64,000 nt of DNA from Saccharomycopsis malanga. Taxonomy: Eukaryota; Ascomycota; Saccharomycetes; Ascoideales; Saccharomycopsidaceae. Below, in pieces: positions 60,262 through 64,000 of the stretch. The notes beneath the pieces are model-generated. The model saw nothing but the letters and a program-made list of their open reading frames with translations, was not told where the DNA came from and searched no databases. Location of the stretch: NCBI GenBank assembly GCA_004014935.1, contig CP025323.1, forward strand, positions 868,001 through 932,000, given 5' to 3'. How positions within the stretch are numbered: position 1 is the first letter of the stretch; each line of letters begins with the position of its first letter. The position numbers were made by a program, and so were the translations under genes.

Positions 60262-60613
60262 TCTTGCTGATAACTTGTCCCTGGCCTGCGGAATTCGGCT
60301 GATTTTCAACAGGATATATATTCAGCAAGCCTCAATACAATTCTTGCAGCAATTTGGTACACTTGAAGCAATGCAGTTTGGTTAGAGTGCCTAGTTAGTA
60401 TGTCGTGATCTTTACGTCCCATACTATTCTACCATTATATTTCATGTTTTTGTTTACATCCTGTTGTTTACATCTAGAGTCACATGATATACACAATGGA
60501 TATCACGGGCTGTAGTGCGCAGCGCAATTTGAAAAGATTTCATAATAGCGATTAAGATTGGCAGAAGAGGAAGAGTTGATGACACTTTAGGAGGGTATAT
60601 TGGAACCAATATC

Positions 60614-61870
60614 ATGTCAATGGACTCGTTTGTTGCCTCGTTGATATCTAGGCGTAAGGCGCTTTATGGAAATGATGATAATTTTGACGAGGAGAGTCTT
60701 GCAGAGTTAAACAGCTACTCGGAATTATACAAGTTTTCCAAATTACATAATGAATATAAGGGCATCAGAAGCCAAGATAAGCATTCTTCAGCAGCACAGG
60801 ATCTCACGAAATATCTCAAATCAAATGATGATATAGACAGCCAGCAAGAAAACACGGTATCCTTGTACAAACCGACATCAGAAATAGCATTCAACAACAT
60901 TAGCGCCAAAATATTAGAACGTCATAGACTGAAACAGCGAGATGAGCCAGAATACCATCCCAAGTGGAAATTGATGCGTGTGATTGCAGGACACACTGGC
61001 TGGGTCAGAAGTCTTTGCGTGGAACCGGAAAACGAATGGTTCGCTTCTGGATCTAGCGACAGTACAATCAAAGTATGGAATCTTGCTTCAGGAAAGCTCA
61101 GATTAACTTTAACAGGACATATCATGGCTGTGCGAGGACTCACGGTATCCGACCGCCATCCATACATGTTTTCATGTTCGGAAGACAAAACCATCAAATG
61201 CTGGGATTTGGAGAGAAATGCAATTGTAAGAGATTATTATGGCCATTTGTCTGCCGTGTATTCTATTGATCTTCATCCAACCTTGGACATTGTAGTTACT
61301 GGAGGAAGAGACTCGTCAGTACGGCTATGGGACATGCGTACAAGAATGCCTATACATGTTCTCACAGGCCACACATCTAATGTAATGAATGTTAAAGCAA
61401 GAGCCGTTGATCCTCAGGTGGTCAGCACATCTGCCGACGGAACCATTAGGCTTTGGGATATTGTAGCAGGAAAGACAAGAGAGATTTTGACAAACCATTC
61501 TAAAAGCGTCCGTGCTCTTTCTTTGAACAGTTTCGAAAACTCTTTTGTCACAGCCTCTCCTAATCAGATCAAAAAATGGGCCTTTCCAGACGGCACCTAT
61601 ATTGAGGATGTTACTCCGCCCCATGAGGCTATTATAAACACTCTTAGTGTCAATAGAGATGGCGTTCTATTCAGCGGCGGTGATGACGGATCCATGAGTT
61701 TCTACGATTATAAAAGCGGTGTCAGGTTCCAAGACTCGAGTACCATCAAAATGCCTGGCTCTGGTGACAGTGAAGGAGGAATCTTTGCCAGTACGTTTGA
61801 TCAAACCGGCATGAGACTTTTTACTGCAGAAGCAGACAAGACCATAAAGGTGTGGAAAGAGGAGTCTTGA
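60614..61870 (+). CDS. PRP46: Pre-mRNA splicing factor Prp46 (WD40, PLRG1/PRL1 family)
   Basis: 418 aa. Prp46 is a core NineTeen-complex-related spliceosome subunit. A helical N-terminus precedes seven WD40 blades from about residue 120: [102 protein letters not shown]. The [11 protein letters not shown] lead-in is diagnostic. ATG at 60614, with a second Met two codons later. Divergent from KIP2. Confidence 0.95.
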   Translation: MSMDSFVASLISRRKALYGNDDNFDEESLAELNSYSELYKFSKLHNEYKGIRSQDKHSSAAQDLTKYLKSNDDIDSQQENTVSLYKPTSEIAFNNISAKILERHRLKQRDEPEYHPKWKLMRVIAGHTGWVRSLCVEPENEWFASGSSDSTIKVWNLASGKLRLTLTGHIMAVRGLTVSDRHPYMFSCSEDKTIKCWDLERNAIVRDYYGHLSAVYSIDLHPTLDIVVTGGRDSSVRLWDMRTRMPIHVLTGHTSNVMNVKARAVDPQVVSTSADGTIRLWDIVAGKTREILTNHSKSVRALSLNSFENSFVTASPNQIKKWAFPDGTYIEDVTPPHEAIINTLSVNRDGVLFSGGDDGSMSFYDYKSGVRFQDSSTIKMPGSGDSEGGIFASTFDQTGMRLFTAEADKTIKVWKEES

Positions 61871-62935
61871 TTGCTTGTTATGAGGTTAGGTGTTATCTCT
61901 GCGGTTGATTGTTTATTTCTACTTGTGTATTATAATATAACTTGTTTGTACGACTCTTTTTGATTTTGTTTGTAAGTAAAAATGGCTAATTGATGTTGTG
62001 AAAGTATAAATAATAGGCGTCAATGGTTTACATTTTCTATGAATAGGAGTTTGATCGAGTTGAATTTGAAATCACTTGTGTGATAGTTCAAAAGGTGTCG
62101 GCTATAATTTTTCACAAGACTACAGCATCTAAAGTGTTCCTATTGGGTACAAAATAATCGGGATATAACGTTTTGTTAGTGGATACATGAAAAGTCAAAG
62201 AGAAGGGGCGTTATATCATGTACTGTGTATTATTGGAAAATTGAAAGAATGCTATAGCATTTTTTCTTTTATTATATTATGACCTGGTGGCTACTGATCC
62301 GTCAAAGATGATTTTGCTTTGTTTTTACATGTCTTGGTTTCCATAATACTAATATGTACCATTGGTGTAATCACAGTATATAATCTGAAACATGACCCAT
62401 ACTTAGTCTACTGGTTACTCCCGATCTATGGGTACACAAGCTTCTGGACGGAAAATCATGGAGTATATTGGGTTATTACCAGTATTCTTTGACGTCAATG
62501 CATTCACATACTACAGCAATAGCTTGGGACTGTGATGTAGGCCTATTAAGACTCCATGGAAACGTACCAATTGTTGGGGGAGCCAAAAAACGGCTTTTCT
62601 AAACGGCAGTAAGGTGCATTCCGCCCCAAGATATATCGCGGCATTAGTTTAGTAGGCTCTGGAGGCATTATATGGCACCCATTTGGTAGTGACAATTGCT
62701 GATTTTCCCACGCCAACAAGCTCTGCCTTTGTCTGGATTTTTTACTGGTCCTTGGTATCTCTATGTGGGATAAGCCGTTCTGCTGGAAACGCCTTGATGG
62801 CGCAGTAACCTCAAAAGACCAGTCTTGTATACAATATAATATTTAATGAGAGCAGTTCTCATATGAAACATTACTTGTAGTAGTAAATGTAGCGAATTAT
62901 TATAACCTTTTATTGCCTCACTTACTTATGATACT
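61871..62935. other. Intergenic region PRP46-PLB
   Basis: About 1.06 kb, the promoter side of the phospholipase gene. TATAA-like sequence lies about 35 bp before its ATG. No open frame, tRNA or repeat copy seen. Confidence 0.4.
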
Positions 62936-64000
62936 ATGAACCAGTCCATATTATTGCAATTAATAGCCTTTCTTTGGATATGGCCTAGTTTGGTCTGGTC
63001 TCATGGAACTTCTTATGTTCCAAGTAGAATACCAGCTCCAGAAAACCATACCTTTGTAAGAGAAGCCACGTCTCTCAGTGAAAGCGAGAAAAAGTGGCTT
63101 GCAAAAAGACATCAGCATACAACACCTGGTATAAAACGGTTCCTTCAATCAAAAACCAACTTGACATACCATGAAATAGAACAGGCTGTAGGCGGCCAGA
63201 ATCGTACAAACCAAAGGGATATCAACATTGGTTTGGCTTTCTCAGGCGGTGGGTATCGCGCCATGCTCACTGGTGCCGGGGAGTTGAGTGCCCTTGACAA
63301 CCGTACAGAGGGTGCTTTTGAACATGGTTTGGGCGGTCTTTTAGATGGCGTAACATATGTTGCTGGCCTAAGTGGAGGCAACTGGCTTATTGGATCTTTA
63401 GCCATGAATAACTGGACTAGCGTCCAGGACATCATTGGCGGTAAAAGCAAGCTTTGGGATTTGGAGCATTCAATATTTTTGCCAAAAGGAAAACATCTTC
63501 TTGACAACACTGAAGTATTCTACAACATCACCAAAGAAGTCAAGGAGAAGGCAGAGGCGGGTTTCGACACATCGTTAACAGACGTCTGGGCTAGAGCATT
63601 GTCCAGGGACTTCTTTCCACATTCAGAAGACTATGGAGCTGGCCTTTCATGGTCTGACATGAGAAACATGCCTGTTTTCAACCAAGCCAAAATGCCTTTT
63701 CCTATCAGTGTCTCAGATGGTAGATATCCTCACACAAAAATTATCACATTGAACAGTACCAACTTTGAGTTCAATCCTTTTGAAATGGGATCCTGGGACC
63801 CCACCTTGAAAGCGTTTGTAGACACCAAATATCTTGGGACTGATCTTGTGAATGGAAAATCGAAAGATAATACTGCAGTTGTTGGCTACGATAATGCAGG
63901 CTTTGTTATCGGAACCTCCTCAACCTTATTCAACCAATTCTTAATACAGCTTAGTAAACCAGCTTCTCAAATGCATTCCACTCTCAAAACCTTTGCTATC
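62936..64000 (+). CDS. Lysophospholipase / phospholipase B, secreted, cut by right edge
   Basis: 355 codons visible, open to the window end. N-terminal signal peptide (about 1-22: LLQLIAFLWIWPSLVWS) then the fungal PLB catalytic fold. Arg 108 sits in SGGGYRAML and the nucleophile Ser 146 in GLSGGNWL, the two N-terminal catalytic residues of the cPLA2-like fold; the Asp lies beyond the edge. Several N-x-T/S sites suit a secreted or GPI-anchored glycoprotein. The family deacylates phospholipids and lysophospholipids at the cell surface. CTG-clade yeasts have several PLB paralogues, so no number is given. No CTG codon occurs in the visible part. Confidence 0.9.
   Translation, partial: MNQSILLQLIAFLWIWPSLVWSHGTSYVPSRIPAPENHTFVREATSLSESEKKWLAKRHQHTTPGIKRFLQSKTNLTYHEIEQAVGGQNRTNQRDINIGLAFSGGGYRAMLTGAGELSALDNRTEGAFEHGLGGLLDGVTYVAGLSGGNWLIGSLAMNNWTSVQDIIGGKSKLWDLEHSIFLPKGKHLLDNTEVFYNITKEVKEKAEAGFDTSLTDVWARALSRDFFPHSEDYGAGLSWSDMRNMPVFNQAKMPFPISVSDGRYPHTKIITLNSTNFEFNPFEMGSWDPTLKAFVDTKYLGTDLVNGKSKDNTAVVGYDNAGFVIGTSSTLFNQFLIQLSKPASQMHSTLKTFAI

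Noticed and set aside
60262-60309. Upstream extensions of KIP2, IPI3 (45963-45986) and FMP25 (52905-52925)
   Set aside because: All three begin at TTG rather than ATG; the first in-frame ATG gives the expected start in each case.
1-64000. CRISPR array, operon structure or prokaryotic mobile element
   Set aside because: The DNA is eukaryotic nuclear; no regularly spaced repeats and no prokaryotic signals were seen.

Overview
This 64 kb window is budding-yeast nuclear DNA. It is AT-rich, and its genes are compact, mostly intronless, and separated by 0.2-2.8 kb. The two introns found (RPL2 and QCR6) both carry the canonical TACTAAC branch point, and the gene set is that of Saccharomycotina. In-frame CTG codons are scarce: I find none in the 355 visible codons of the phospholipase B gene at the right edge. 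Together with the protein resemblances, this points to a CTG-Ser clade yeast (Candida/Debaryomyces/Lodderomyces relatives). I cannot name the species. If this is right, CTG should be read as Ser.

Layout. 1-5.3 kb: HMT1 (cut by the left edge), CWH41 and an unrecognised RG-rich helical protein. 5.3-13.3 kb: DPH1, then a 2.5 kb upstream region with a dense TGCA cluster, then a Medusa-like (DUF7082) regulator. 13.3-18.9 kb: GUP1 and BRF1. 19-24.6 kb: a repeat patch, RPL2 and QCR6 (divergent, both spliced), and a two-RRM protein. 24.6-27.3 kb: a gene-free stretch full of repeat copies. 27.4-40.4 kb: two unrecognised proteins, the very large PI4-kinase STT4, and ACE2. 42.9-47.7 kb: TIF6, IPI3 and a PBR1-like SDR protein. 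47.9-50.2 kb: tRNA-Tyr with an intron, tRNA-Leu(AAG) and a second SDR. 50.8-57.5 kb: PTH1, a decayed GCR1_C-domain gene, FMP25 and NAR1. 58-64 kb: KIP2, PRP46 and the start of a secreted phospholipase B.

The genes are mostly housekeeping: translation and ribosome biogenesis (RPL2, TIF6, IPI3, BRF1, PTH1, DPH1, tRNAs), mitochondrion and Fe-S (QCR6, FMP25, NAR1), secretory pathway and cell surface (CWH41, GUP1, STT4, PLB), and regulation (ACE2, the DUF7082 protein). They are not arranged as a pathway cluster.

The most interesting signal lies between the genes. Nine related ~170-340 bp repeats (7.0, 19.4, 24.7, 25.2, 26.7, 44.1, 48.0, 50.3 and 55.1 kb) occur in both orientations. The better copies start with a tRNA-like head carrying Pol III A-box and B-box sequences, share a body, and end in an A/T-rich tail. 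Two copies are bounded by exact target-site duplications of 17 and 8 bp. These are the hallmarks of a tRNA-derived SINE family, an unusual thing to find in a budding yeast. Several copies sit just after stop codons; one duplicated the last codons and the stop of IPI3.
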